A stretch of 12,621 nucleotides of DNA from positions 1 to 12,621 of the forward strand of contig JADFKI010000075.1 of assembly GCA_022565015.1 (NCBI GenBank). Direction: 5' to 3'. The stretch comes from Chloroflexota bacterium (lineage in GTDB: Bacteria > Chloroflexota > Dehalococcoidia > Lucifugimonadales > JADFKI01). This document shows, one piece after another, positions 1 to 6,658 of this stretch (position 1 is its first letter; each line of letters begins with the position of its first letter). The position numbers and the translations under genes were made by a program. Below the pieces are notes generated by a model. It had not been told where the DNA came from. It did not search any database and was given only the letters and a program-made list of their open reading frames with translations.

Positions 1-724
1 TGGGTCGCAGCGTGCGAAGGTCCACGACCTCGGCGTTTATCCCTTCGTTGGCGAGCTCATTCGCGGCCTCCAGGCAGTGGTGCACCATGAGTCCGTAGGT
101 GACCACGGTCATGTCTTCGCCCTCGCGTTTCACGTCGGCCTTGCCTATTGGCAGTGTGTACTCCTCGTCCGGCACCTCTCCGCGCACCAGCCTATACGTG
201 CGTTTGTGCTCCAGGAAAATCACCGGGTCGTCGTCGCGGATCGCGCTCTTGAGCAGTCCCTTGGCGTCGTAGGGTGTGGCCGGCGCGACCACCTTAAGTC
301 CCGGCGTGTGGTAAAAGTAAGCCTCGACGCTCTGCGAGTGGTACAACGCGCCCCGAATGCCGCCGCCGTAGGGCGTGCGAAGCACTAGGGGGACCTGTAG
401 CTGGCCCTTGGTGCCGTACCTGACGCGGGCCGCCTCGCCCACGATCTGGTTGAACACGGGCCAGATGAAGTCCGCGAACTGGATTTCGGCGATGGGCCGC
501 AAGCCGTGCATGGCCGCGCCGAGCGCGATGCCTGCAATGGACGACTCCGCCAGCGGCGTGTCGATTATGCGACTTTCGCCGAACTGCTCGAGGAAGCCGT
601 CGGTGGCCAGGAATACGCCGCCCCTGATGCCAACGTCCTCACCTATGACGAAGACCCTCTCGTCCCTAGCGAGCTCCTCCTGCATGGCGTCGTGGACTGC
701 CTCGATGACGTTCTTTACTGCGAT
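1..724 (-). CDS. Branched-chain 2-oxoacid dehydrogenase E1 component, beta subunit (partial, C-terminus missing)
   Basis: With E1 alpha it forms the thiamine-diphosphate-dependent E1 that decarboxylates 2-oxo acids and passes the acyl group to lipoyl-E2 in the cytoplasm. The visible 241 residues contain the family landmarks: GEDVG at 28-32, LAESSIAG at 58-65 with the TPP-activating glutamate at 60, the GGIRGALYHSQS stretch at 121-132 with the conserved histidine at 129, and the start of the C-terminal transketolase domain ending in VVDLRTLRP at 233-241. About 85 residues are lost beyond the left edge, judging from the family length of roughly 325. The E1 beta frame has no ATG, GTG or TTG between an upstream stop and residue 14. 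I chose the ATC at 724-722 because GGAGG (735-731) lies 6 nt before it and the N-terminus IAVKNVIEAV then matches the family. The conservative alternative is ATG at 685. The ATC start overlaps the E1 alpha stop by 10 nt, implying translational coupling. Branched-chain rather than pyruvate specificity is inferred from sequence resemblance and the aminotransferase neighbour. Confidence 0.9.
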   Translation of the reverse strand, partial: MAVKNVIEAVHDAMQEELARDERVFVIGEDVGIRGGVFLATDGFLEQFGESRIIDTPLAESSIAGIALGAAMHGLRPIAEIQFADFIWPVFNQIVGEAARVRYGTKGQLQVPLVLRTPYGGGIRGALYHSQSVEAYFYHTPGLKVVAPATPYDAKGLLKSAIRDDDPVIFLEHKRTYRLVRGEVPDEEYTLPIGKADVKREGEDMTVVTYGLMVHHCLEAANELANEGINAEVVDLRTLRP

Positions 725-1764
725 GGCTGTCCTCCGTAAACATGCTCGAAGAAATCGTCCGTGTCCGGATAGGGCGCGGCCTCCACCTCGTCGGTTGCCT
801 TGTTTACCGCTTCAAGGGCCTCTCGATGGAATCTCTCGTCCTCTTCATCGCTGAGTACGTCGAGACCGGTCAGATGGGCCCTGAGCAGCTTCAGGGGGTC
901 CCGTTTCTTGGACTCTTCAATCTCTTCCCTGGACCGATAGCGCGTGTCGTCGTCGTCGCTCGTGTGGGGCAGATAGCGCTCTACATTCGCTTCGATAAGA
1001 GTGGGGCCCTGTCCGGACCGGGCTATCCCCGCAGCCTCGGTTACCGTCTCGTAAACGGCAACGACATCGCAGCCGTCGACGGACACGCCGGGCATGCCGT
1101 AGCCCTCCGCCCGGGATGCAAGGGAATCGACGTTCATCTGCAGTCGCTGTGGCGTGGACGTGGCGTACTTGTTGTTCTCGCAGAAGAATATTATGGGCAG
1201 CTTGTGTATGGCCGCGAAGTTCATGGACTCGTGGGCGTCTCCCACGCTGGATGCGCCGTCGCCGAAATAGACGATGACGATCCCGTCCTCGTTGCGCATC
1301 CTTCTCGCCAGCGCGGCGCCGACCGCCTGGGGCAAATGAGTGCCGACGACGTTGGATAGGTTAATGAGACCAAGCCTGGGGTAGGCGCCGTGTGTGGGGA
1401 ACTGTCGCGCGCCGCTCAGGGGCTCTCCCTCTTTGGCCAGGAAACCGGCCATGATCTCCCGCGGCGTCATACCCAGAGTGAGCATGGCGGCGAGGTCTCG
1501 GTAGTAGATGTAAAAGAGGTCCTTGCCCTTTTCCAGGGCCCACACGCTGCCGATCTGGCCAGCCTCGTGACCCTGCGCCGACGCTACGATGGCGGCCTTG
1601 CCCTGGCGGTTCAGCGTCCAGATGCGCTCGTCCAGGGTGCGGCAGAGGACCATCTGGCGGTACATCTCCAGCAGGTCGTCTTCGCTCAGGGCCGAGTCGG
1701 CGCTTCCGCGCCCGCTGGACCCACGAGTGCCGGTCGTCGAAATATCGGCCTCGTTGCCATCCAT
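715..1764 (-). CDS. Branched-chain 2-oxoacid dehydrogenase E1 component, alpha subunit
   Basis: This 349-residue protein is the TPP-binding partner of the downstream E1 beta. The thiamine-diphosphate motif runs from GDG at 168-170 to NN at 197-198, the standard spacing of about 30 residues. The loop HTSDDDDTRYRS at 267-278 is the HTS-D-D-x-R-Y segment seen in branched-chain E1 alpha subunits, where the animal enzyme is phosphorylated. Length is typical for soluble bacterial E1 alpha. The first 25 or so residues are a Gly/Ser/Thr-rich extension of no obvious function. The start at 1764 is supported by a GAGG (1779-1776) 11 nt upstream, a slightly long gap, and by a strong promoter just before it. 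Its stop overlaps the probable start of E1 beta, so the two subunits are almost certainly made from one message. Pyruvate or acetoin dehydrogenase E1 alpha are the alternatives; the aminotransferase next door favours branched-chain substrates. Confidence 0.93.
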   Translation of the reverse strand: MDGNEADISTTGTRGSSGRGSADSALSEDDLLEMYRQMVLCRTLDERIWTLNRQGKAAIVASAQGHEAGQIGSVWALEKGKDLFYIYYRDLAAMLTLGMTPREIMAGFLAKEGEPLSGARQFPTHGAYPRLGLINLSNVVGTHLPQAVGAALARRMRNEDGIVIVYFGDGASSVGDAHESMNFAAIHKLPIIFFCENNKYATSTPQRLQMNVDSLASRAEGYGMPGVSVDGCDVVAVYETVTEAAGIARSGQGPTLIEANVERYLPHTSDDDDTRYRSREEIEESKKRDPLKLLRAHLTGLDVLSDEEDERFHREALEAVNKATDEVEAAPYPDTDDFFEHVYGGQPSQ

Positions 1765-1783
1765 ACTATGACCAACCTCTATC

Positions 1784-1814
1784 GCGCGCTCTCCTTATAA
1801 TTATAAGAGCGCGC
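1784..1814. repeat. 31-bp near-perfect palindrome over the E1 alpha promoter
   Basis: The left arm 1784-1800 and right arm 1801-1814 are complementary over 14 positions (GCGCGCTCTTATAA), apart from a two-base CC insertion at 1793-1794 in the left arm. There is no loop, and the centre is AATT. The -10 hexamer of the E1 alpha promoter lies inside the dyad. Transcription is expected to start near 1793, so that transcript would carry only half of it. This favours a DNA-level operator over an RNA hairpin. For read-through from the aminotransferase gene it would still fold as a long hairpin, so a terminator or processing role is possible, although no U-tract follows. Confidence 0.7.
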
Positions 1815-1829
1815 TTCGTGGTCAGTCAA
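1794..1829 (-). promoter_or_regulatory. Sigma70-type promoter for the E1 alpha-E1 beta operon
   Basis: On the minus strand TTGACT (1829-1824) and TATAAT (1805-1800) are separated by 18 bp. The -10 is a perfect consensus and the -35 matches five of six bases. The -35 lies 8 bp past the aminotransferase stop codon. The expected start of transcription near 1793 gives a leader of about 30 nt before the E1 alpha ATG. The promoter lets E1 be expressed independently of the upstream aminotransferase. Confidence 0.65.
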
Positions 1830-1836
1830 AGGGAAA

Positions 1837-2745
1837 TTAGGCCTCCAGACGCGCAAGGTACTGCCCGGCGATGTCGATGCCAACCAGGCCGCTATATGCC
1901 TTCATGAGCCTGTCGGTGACGGGGCCTGGCACTCCGCCCTCCCCTATGATTGAGCCGTTCACGGAAGCGACTGGACATATGCAGAAGCTCGTGGACGTCA
2001 CGAACGCCTCGTCGGCCGTATACGCGTCGAAAAGGTCGATGTCGGCCTCCCGCGTGTCGATGTTCAGCTCCTGGGCCAGCTCGATGGCGGTGCTTCTGCT
2101 GATGCCGGCCAGCACCATCTGCTCCCTGGGCGTAATTACGACGCCGTCCTTCACAAGGAATATGTTGCTGCCGGGGCCCTCGGCCAGGTTGCCGTTGGTG
2201 TCAAGGAGAATCGGCCAGCCGTCCGGGTTCTGTGCCTTCACCTCTTGAGTGGCGAGAATAAGGTTGATGTAGTTGTGGACCTTGGCCCTGGGGCTCATGG
2301 CCTCCGGGGGTGTGCGCCGTATCGAAGGCACGACGACCGGCATGCCGTCGCGATAGTACTTCGCTCGCTCTTTGAAGGGCAGGTCCACACACTCGATGAT
2401 GATCGTTGGCTTGTAGCTGCCGTCCGGTTGCGCCACGCCCCTGGTCACCCGCTGCGTTACCCAAAAATCTTCGTCGTCGGAGATGAGGGGCAGATTGGCG
2501 TCGACTACCTTGAACGTGGCGGCGATCATCTCCTCCTTGGTCATGCCCGGTTCGTGACGCATGTACTTCATGGACTCGTAGAACCGGTCGATATGCTCCC
2601 TGAGCTTGAAGATCTTGCCGCCGAAGGTCCGTGTCGTATCGAAGACCGCGTCGCCGGAGACGAATCCCCGGTCGTGGATGGATATGGTCGCCTGGCTATC
2701 CGGGATAATCTCCCCGTTCATGAATACTACTCGTTCCTGCGCCAT
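1837..2745 (-). CDS. Class IV PLP-dependent aminotransferase (branched-chain amino acid aminotransferase-like)
   Basis: Predicted to interconvert branched-chain amino acids and their 2-oxo acids using pyridoxal phosphate, in the cytoplasm. The 302-residue length fits fold-type IV enzymes. HDRGF at 24-28 followed by GDAVFDT at 31-37 is the N-terminal class IV signature. SPRAKVHNYINLILA at 151-165 carries the likely Schiff-base lysine K155, and LAEGPGSNIFLV at 187-198 carries the cofactor-binding glutamate E189. GISRSTAIELA (214-224) matches the phosphate-binding region. A GAGGG lies 7 nt before the ATG, supporting this start. E1 alpha and E1 beta follow after a 72-bp gap with its own promoter, which makes a branched-chain degradation role likely. 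D-amino acid aminotransferase and amine transaminase share the fold and cannot be excluded, so I give no symbol. Confidence 0.88.
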   Translation of the reverse strand: MAQERVVFMNGEIIPDSQATISIHDRGFVSGDAVFDTTRTFGGKIFKLREHIDRFYESMKYMRHEPGMTKEEMIAATFKVVDANLPLISDDEDFWVTQRVTRGVAQPDGSYKPTIIIECVDLPFKERAKYYRDGMPVVVPSIRRTPPEAMSPRAKVHNYINLILATQEVKAQNPDGWPILLDTNGNLAEGPGSNIFLVKDGVVITPREQMVLAGISRSTAIELAQELNIDTREADIDLFDAYTADEAFVTSTSFCICPVASVNGSIIGEGGVPGPVTDRLMKAYSGLVGIDIAGQYLARLEA

Positions 2746-2878
2746 TATTTTGCCCTCTCTGCAAGGTTCCTCAAGTGGTGTAGTCCAAGTTGAAGTTCTT
2801 CGCCATGCACACGTATGCCGAGGGCCAAACTATAGCACACCGCCCAAGGTGGGGCGACAAGTCGTGCTAATCGCCGAG

Positions 2879-2947
2879 ATAGACAAGCCGCATCAGCCTT
2901 TTCTGGGACGGTCCCTTATTGCTATGGAAGAGTCACGGCTTGTCGAT
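2879..2947. repeat. Spaced inverted repeat between regulator and aminotransferase genes
   Basis: The 12-bp arms 2879-2890 and 2936-2947 are complementary with one mismatch; their 9-bp core GACAAGCCG/CGGCTTGTC is perfect. The 45-nt spacer itself contains the small palindrome GGGACGGTCCC (2905-2915). The element lies 51 bp past the regulator stop and about 130 bp before the aminotransferase start. It could be a terminator-like or leader structure, or a paired operator. No U-tract is seen. Confidence 0.4.
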
Positions 2948-2997
2948 AAGCGGGAGAATACTCTACTACGAAGGCTGAGACACTATCGGCTTTCGTG

Positions 2998-3666
2998 TTA
3001 GCCGGTCGGGTCTCTGAAGCGGTAGCCGACGTTCCAGATGGTCTCGATGTACGAGTGGTCAGCGTCCTCTATCTTGCTTCGCAGCCGCCGAATATGCACG
3101 TCCACCGTCCTGGTGCCGCCGAAGTAGTCGTAACCCCAGATGCTGCTGAGCAGCGCGTCTCTCGTGTAGACACGCCCGGGGTTGGCCACGAGCAATCGGA
3201 GAAGCTCGTACTCCTTGAATCTGAGGTTCACCCGCCTGCCTCTCAAAGTGATCTCGTAGGTGGACGGGTTGATCACGAGGTCGCCGACGCGGATTATGTT
3301 CTCATCGTCGTCGGACCGGGTACGCCACAGGACATGCTTTACCCTGGCAAGCGCCTCCGGCGGACTGGGCGGCGTGACGATGAAGTCCTCAAATCCAAGT
3401 GTTAAGTCTATGCCGCTTAGCTGTCCTTCGGAGACGAGGGCGATGGTCGGTAGCTTCAATTTAGAGCACCTCTCGGCGCACCGCTTGGCATCCGAACGAC
3501 TTAACGCCGTGAGGTCGAGGAAGACGACGTGAGGCAGAGAGTCCGAGGGCATCGCGTCGATGTCGGATTCACGAGACAACACGACGCACTCGACACCCTC
3601 CTCGTCGAGCAGGTCCAGCCATTCGTGACCTGACGCGCCCTCATGGGAGATGTGTGCTCTGTTCAT
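2998..3666 (-). CDS. GlnR-like OmpR-family transcriptional regulator with degenerate receiver domain
   Basis: This 222-residue protein has two domains. Residues 1-115 are a receiver-like domain, with a possible phospho-acceptor-position aspartate D51 in VVFLDLT. The N-terminal acidic pair (usually a DD near residue 10) is missing. The conserved lysine is also absent: the segment reads DFIVTPPSP, with threonine where TKP is usual. Residues 125-219 are a complete winged-helix DNA-binding domain with GDLVINPSTYEITLRGR, FKEYELLRLL, GRVYTRDALL and GGTRTVDVHIRRLRSKIE (183-200), which closely resembles actinobacterial GlnR. GlnR proteins act without classical phosphorylation and control nitrogen assimilation. 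That parallel makes a nitrogen or amino acid signal plausible here, but it is inference. No histidine kinase gene adjoins it. No good ribosome-binding site precedes the ATG; see the putative leaderless promoter. Confidence 0.88.
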   Translation of the reverse strand: MNRAHISHEGASGHEWLDLLDEEGVECVVLSRESDIDAMPSDSLPHVVFLDLTALSRSDAKRCAERCSKLKLPTIALVSEGQLSGIDLTLGFEDFIVTPPSPPEALARVKHVLWRTRSDDDENIIRVGDLVINPSTYEITLRGRRVNLRFKEYELLRLLVANPGRVYTRDALLSSIWGYDYFGGTRTVDVHIRRLRSKIEDADHSYIETIWNVGYRFRDPTG

Positions 3667-3678
3667 TCCACTATCATA
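3667..3678 (-). promoter_or_regulatory. Possible -10 element giving a leaderless regulator mRNA
   Basis: TATGAT (3678-3673) matches five of six -10 consensus bases and ends 6 bp before the ATG of the GlnR-like gene, so transcription would begin at or next to the start codon. The absence of a Shine-Dalgarno sequence fits. No convincing -35 is seen. Confidence 0.35.
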
Positions 3679-3782
3679 TTCAACATCTCACGATAATTGA
3701 AGGCTCCGCCCCTACTTGAGAAAACGAATCGATAGATGATAATTGTACTCCTCACCTCTACCGGCCTTGATTGCGGCCATAA

Positions 3783-3817
3783 AAGCTCGGAGAACCAGGC
3801 GACGGGTGAACGAGCTT
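3783..3817 (-). terminator. Weak hairpin with U-tract downstream of the DUF4234 gene
   Basis: AAGCTCG (3783-3789) and CGAGCTT (3811-3817) form a 7-bp stem with a 21-nt loop. Read on the minus strand, the distal arm runs into TTTT. The hairpin lies about 35 nt past the stop of the small membrane protein gene and before the regulator gene. A second inverted pair, GAGAACC/GGTTCTC (3790-3796 and 3835-3841), overlaps it and could compete. The long loop makes the call weak. Confidence 0.3.
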
Positions 3818-3850
3818 ACTGTCGGGTGTCGGAGGGTTCTCACCAACTTC

Positions 3851-4189
3851 CTAGGCTGGAGAAGTCGACGCATTGTTCAATTCCAATTGCGTCAGGAGCC
3901 ACACCGCGGGTGAGAAGAATATCCAGAGGATAAACATAAGGAAGGTGGGATACTTGTCGTCGGTGAAGGCCGCACATTCCTCTGAGTAATGCCATAGAGC
4001 GAACAGGTTCGCCAGCGGTATGAACATCAATATGGTCCAGAGGATTTCCCCGGCATCCTCCTTGCCGTTGGCAATGTGGAGCTCCTTGAGCGTCGAATAA
4101 AACCAGTAAATGGAATAGATCCCAAGGGTCACGATCGTCAATACCACTTGCATGATCATATTGCGATTCTTGATATGGTCTGTTCTCAT
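3851..4189 (-). CDS. Small DUF4234-type integral membrane protein
   Basis: A 112-residue protein with three hydrophobic segments at about 11-31, 49-66 and 82-100, and almost no soluble domain. The first segment reads VVLTIVTLGIYSIYWFYSTL, which matches the conserved VTLGIYxIYWF core of the DUF4234 family, whose function is unknown. I start it at the ATG at 4189 because GGAGG (4200-4196) lies 6 nt upstream. A TTG at 4207 would add six residues, but the Shine-Dalgarno sequence would then lie inside the coding region. It is the first gene of the leftward run, with about 185 bp between it and the GlnR-like gene. Nothing in the sequence ties it to that regulator's function. Confidence 0.75.
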   Translation of the reverse strand: MRTDHIKNRNMIMQVVLTIVTLGIYSIYWFYSTLKELHIANGKEDAGEILWTILMFIPLANLFALWHYSEECAAFTDDKYPTFLMFILWIFFSPAVWLLTQLELNNASTSPA

Positions 4190-4646
4190 GAGGTCCCTCC
4201 AATTCAACAGGTTTATGAACGCATCGATTTATCGACCAGCTTGAATGTGTGATTCGCACCTTTGCTGATGTTGCGGCAGCCCTCCGAACACCCTTATTAG
4301 GCCGACCTACTCGAATATCGAAAGCCGGGGCGCATTTTGTAAGATTGTCGCACATTGCTGCCAATTTGTCTGTCCGATTAGGCGGCCTGTATTCTTCGCC
4401 GGTGATGCAGTTAATGACGGCCGTCGTGGACGATCGCCTGGCCTGGTATGCTCGCCTTCACAATCCACGCGAGGGCTTTCGGCGTACAATCCTTATGACG
4501 TTTACCTGGTGTGGCGACTGGTGTATGCAAAAAGTGGGTAATGACGGTCGGTGTAGCTTTGCTTTGCCACCGGCCATATTGTAAAATGTTGACGGCTTCA
4601 CCGCTTGGCAGTCGTGTGCAGAGGTGAACTAGTCCTCGGAGGTAGG
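4190..4646. other. Gene-free region between the DUF4234 gene and ftsH
   Basis: These roughly 450 bases separate two divergent genes. I see no tRNA, conserved protein or riboswitch in it. An open frame at 4249-4584 (plus) starts at GTG, lacks a ribosome-binding site and has no recognisable domain. The right end holds the putative ftsH promoter. Near the left end a small dyad, TCGAT-TT-ATCGA (4224-4235), lies about 35 bp before the DUF4234 start and could be an operator. The local composition is more AT-rich than the coding regions. Confidence 0.5.
4559..4587 (+). promoter_or_regulatory. Putative ftsH promoter
   Basis: TTGCTT (4559-4564) and TAAAAT (4582-4587) are separated by 17 bp. The -10 matches five of six bases, while the -35 matches three. 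Transcription would start near 4594, giving a leader of about 50 nt before the ftsH ATG at 4647. Confidence 0.45.
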
Positions 4647-6500
4647 ATGAATCCCCGTCTCATGCGGAATAGCTTCATATACCTTTTGATAATAGTGGCC
4701 GTTCTCGCCATTTTTTTTACTCTTTTCTCAAATCCCCTCGGCGGCTCGAGTGAGATTCCCATCAGCGAGGTGGTCAACATGGCCGCCAGAGGCGATGTGG
4801 AGCTCATCGAGGTAAGCCGCGACAGTCTTACCATCTTCGCCACCAGCGGCGAGACATTCACCTCCCGCAAAGAAGAGGGCTCCAGCATGGTGAAGATACT
4901 GAAGAAGGCCGGAATCGACCCGCTGGCGTCCGACGTTCAGATACAGGTCAAGGGCTCGGGCGGTCTTGGCAGCCTGTTTGGCATCCTGATCAACTTCCTG
5001 CCGCTTATCTTCTTCGGCGCGATTCTGCTGTTCATGATGCGCCAGGCCCAGGGCAGCTCCAACCAGACCTTCAGCTTCGGACGCAGCCGCGCGAAGATGT
5101 TCGTGGGCAACGGCCCCAGCGTCAGCTTCTCGGACGTGGCGGGCGTTCAGGAGGCCAAGGAGGAGCTTCAGGAGGTCGTCGAGTTCCTGAAGTTCCCGGA
5201 GCGCTTCTTGAGCCTCGGGGCCAAGATACCCAAGGGCGTCCTTCTCGTCGGCCCCCCCGGAACGGGCAAGACCTTGCTTTCCAGGGCGGTTGCCGGAGAG
5301 GCGGGCGTGCCCTTCTTCTCCATAAGCGGCAGCGAGTTCGTGGAGATGTTCGTAGGCGTGGGCGCAGCGAGAGTCCGTGACCTATTCGACCAGGCCAAGC
5401 GCAACGCGCCGTGCATCGTGTTCGTTGACGAGATAGACGCCGTCGGGCGTCATCGTGGCGCGGGCCTTGGAGGCGGTCACGACGAGCGCGAGCAGACCTT
5501 GAACCAGATTCTGGTCGAGATGGACGGCTTCGACGTCAACGTGAACGTCATCGTACTGGCCGCGACCAACCGGCCCGACATTCTCGACCCCGCTCTGCTC
5601 AGGCCGGGCAGGTTCGACCGTCGCGTCGTCCTGGACAACCCCGATATCAAAGGCCGCACCGAGATTCTCAATGTGCATTCCAAGGGCAAGCCTCTGGCCG
5701 AGGACGTCAGCCTGGAGCGGGTCGCCAGGCAGACCGTGGGCTTCAGCGGCGCAGACCTAGCCAACCTCGTAAACGAGGCGGCGATACTGGCGGCGCGGCG
5801 CAACAAGACGATCATCACCCCCGACGAGTTCGCGGAGTCCATAGACCGGGTAATAGCCGGTCCCGAGCGCAAGAGCCGGGTGGTGAGCGAACGAGAAAAA
5901 GAGATAACGGCATACCACGAGGCGGGCCATGCCCTCGTCGGTTTCCTTCTGCCGGACGCCGATCCCGTCGCCAAGATTTCGATCATCTCAAGAGGGGCCA
6001 TGGGCGGATATACGCGATTCTCCCCCGAGGAAGACCGAAACCTCGTTTCGAAGAAGCAGTTGGAGGCCCAGCTGGCCGTAGCTCTTGGGGGCAGGACCGC
6101 CGAGGAGCTCATCTTCAATGAGATCACCACCGGCGCGAGCAACGACCTTGATCAGGCCACCCACATCGCCAGAAACATGGTCACCAGGTTGGGCATGAGC
6201 AAGAAGCTGGGTCCGCGTACCTTCGGCAAGCGGGAGGAGCTGGTATTTCTCGGCAGGGACCTGCACGAGCAGCGCGACTACAGCGACCAGATTGCTGAAG
6301 AGATCGACGATGAGGTTCATGCGCTGATAGGAGCCGCCCACAAGATAGCCACGGAGCAGCTCACGGCCAACCGGGACAAGCTGGACAAGATCGCCAAGTA
6401 CCTCCTGGAATATGAGACCATCGAAGAAGACCAGATCGAAGAGGTCTTCGGGCCTCGGCCTCCTCAGGCGAACGGGGCCGCCCCCTCCTCCGACGATTAG
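4647..6500 (+). CDS. ftsH: ATP-dependent zinc metalloprotease FtsH
   Basis: A membrane-anchored AAA+ protease that unfolds and degrades damaged membrane proteins and short-lived regulators; it works as a hexamer. The 617-residue protein has the full family layout: transmembrane segment 1 at about 9-27, an extracytoplasmic domain, transmembrane segment 2 at about 112-131, then the AAA module with Walker A GPPGTGKT (202-209), Walker B IVFVDE (257-262) and the second region of homology LLRPGRFDRR (317-326). The zinc motif HEAGH lies at 424-428, and the likely third ligand is D500 in TGASNDL. All catalytic elements are intact. The tail after 600 is a short Pro/Ala/Ser stretch. I chose the ATG at 4647 because GGAGG at 4638-4642 precedes it. 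An in-frame TTG at 4605 would add 14 non-hydrophobic residues and put the Shine-Dalgarno sequence inside the gene. It appears monocistronic, with a divergent gene upstream and a convergent one downstream. Confidence 0.97.
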   Translation: MNPRLMRNSFIYLLIIVAVLAIFFTLFSNPLGGSSEIPISEVVNMAARGDVELIEVSRDSLTIFATSGETFTSRKEEGSSMVKILKKAGIDPLASDVQIQVKGSGGLGSLFGILINFLPLIFFGAILLFMMRQAQGSSNQTFSFGRSRAKMFVGNGPSVSFSDVAGVQEAKEELQEVVEFLKFPERFLSLGAKIPKGVLLVGPPGTGKTLLSRAVAGEAGVPFFSISGSEFVEMFVGVGAARVRDLFDQAKRNAPCIVFVDEIDAVGRHRGAGLGGGHDEREQTLNQILVEMDGFDVNVNVIVLAATNRPDILDPALLRPGRFDRRVVLDNPDIKGRTEILNVHSKGKPLAEDVSLERVARQTVGFSGADLANLVNEAAILAARRNKTIITPDEFAESIDRVIAGPERKSRVVSEREKEITAYHEAGHALVGFLLPDADPVAKISIISRGAMGGYTRFSPEEDRNLVSKKQLEAQLAVALGGRTAEELIFNEITTGASNDLDQATHIARNMVTRLGMSKKLGPRTFGKREELVFLGRDLHEQRDYSDQIAEEIDDEVHALIGAAHKIATEQLTANRDKLDKIAKYLLEYETIEEDQIEEVFGPRPPQANGAAPSSDD

Positions 6501-6596
6501 CTTATCCGCCCACTTGAAAGCCTGATTCAGAGCAGCGAGTCCGTTTGCCGGTGAACAAAGCCAATTTCGGCCTGTCGCCGGTCACCCTCACCTCGG

Positions 6597-6617
6597 TCCT
6601 CTCCCTTAAAGAGAGGA
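6597..6617. terminator. Hairpin between convergent ftsH and LLM oxidoreductase genes
   Basis: TCCTCTC (6597-6603) and GAGAGGA (6611-6617) form a 7-bp stem with a 7-nt loop, about 100 nt past the ftsH stop and 42 nt past the convergent gene's stop. It could end transcription from both sides, but no U-tract is seen on either strand. The surrounding CACCCTCACCTC...CTCTCCCTTAAAGAGAG wording resembles interspersed intergenic repeats I have seen in environmental genomes, so it may be a repeat remnant. Confidence 0.35.
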
Positions 6618-6658
6618 GGATGCACAAATTTCCTAATCCGCTTGCTCGGTCCTGTTTG

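Noticed and set aside
3736..3933. 65-codon plus-strand frame between the regulator and the DUF4234 gene
   Set aside because: Runs antisense into the end of the DUF4234 gene, has no ribosome-binding site and no family resemblance.
4249..4584. 111-codon open frame (plus) in the ftsH upstream region
   Set aside because: GTG start without a ribosome-binding site, no recognisable domain, and it runs across the putative ftsH promoter. Treated as chance.
4605..4646. Upstream TTG start for ftsH (14 extra residues)
   Set aside because: The GGAGG at 4638-4642 points to ATG 4647, and FtsH proteins normally begin shortly before the first membrane segment.
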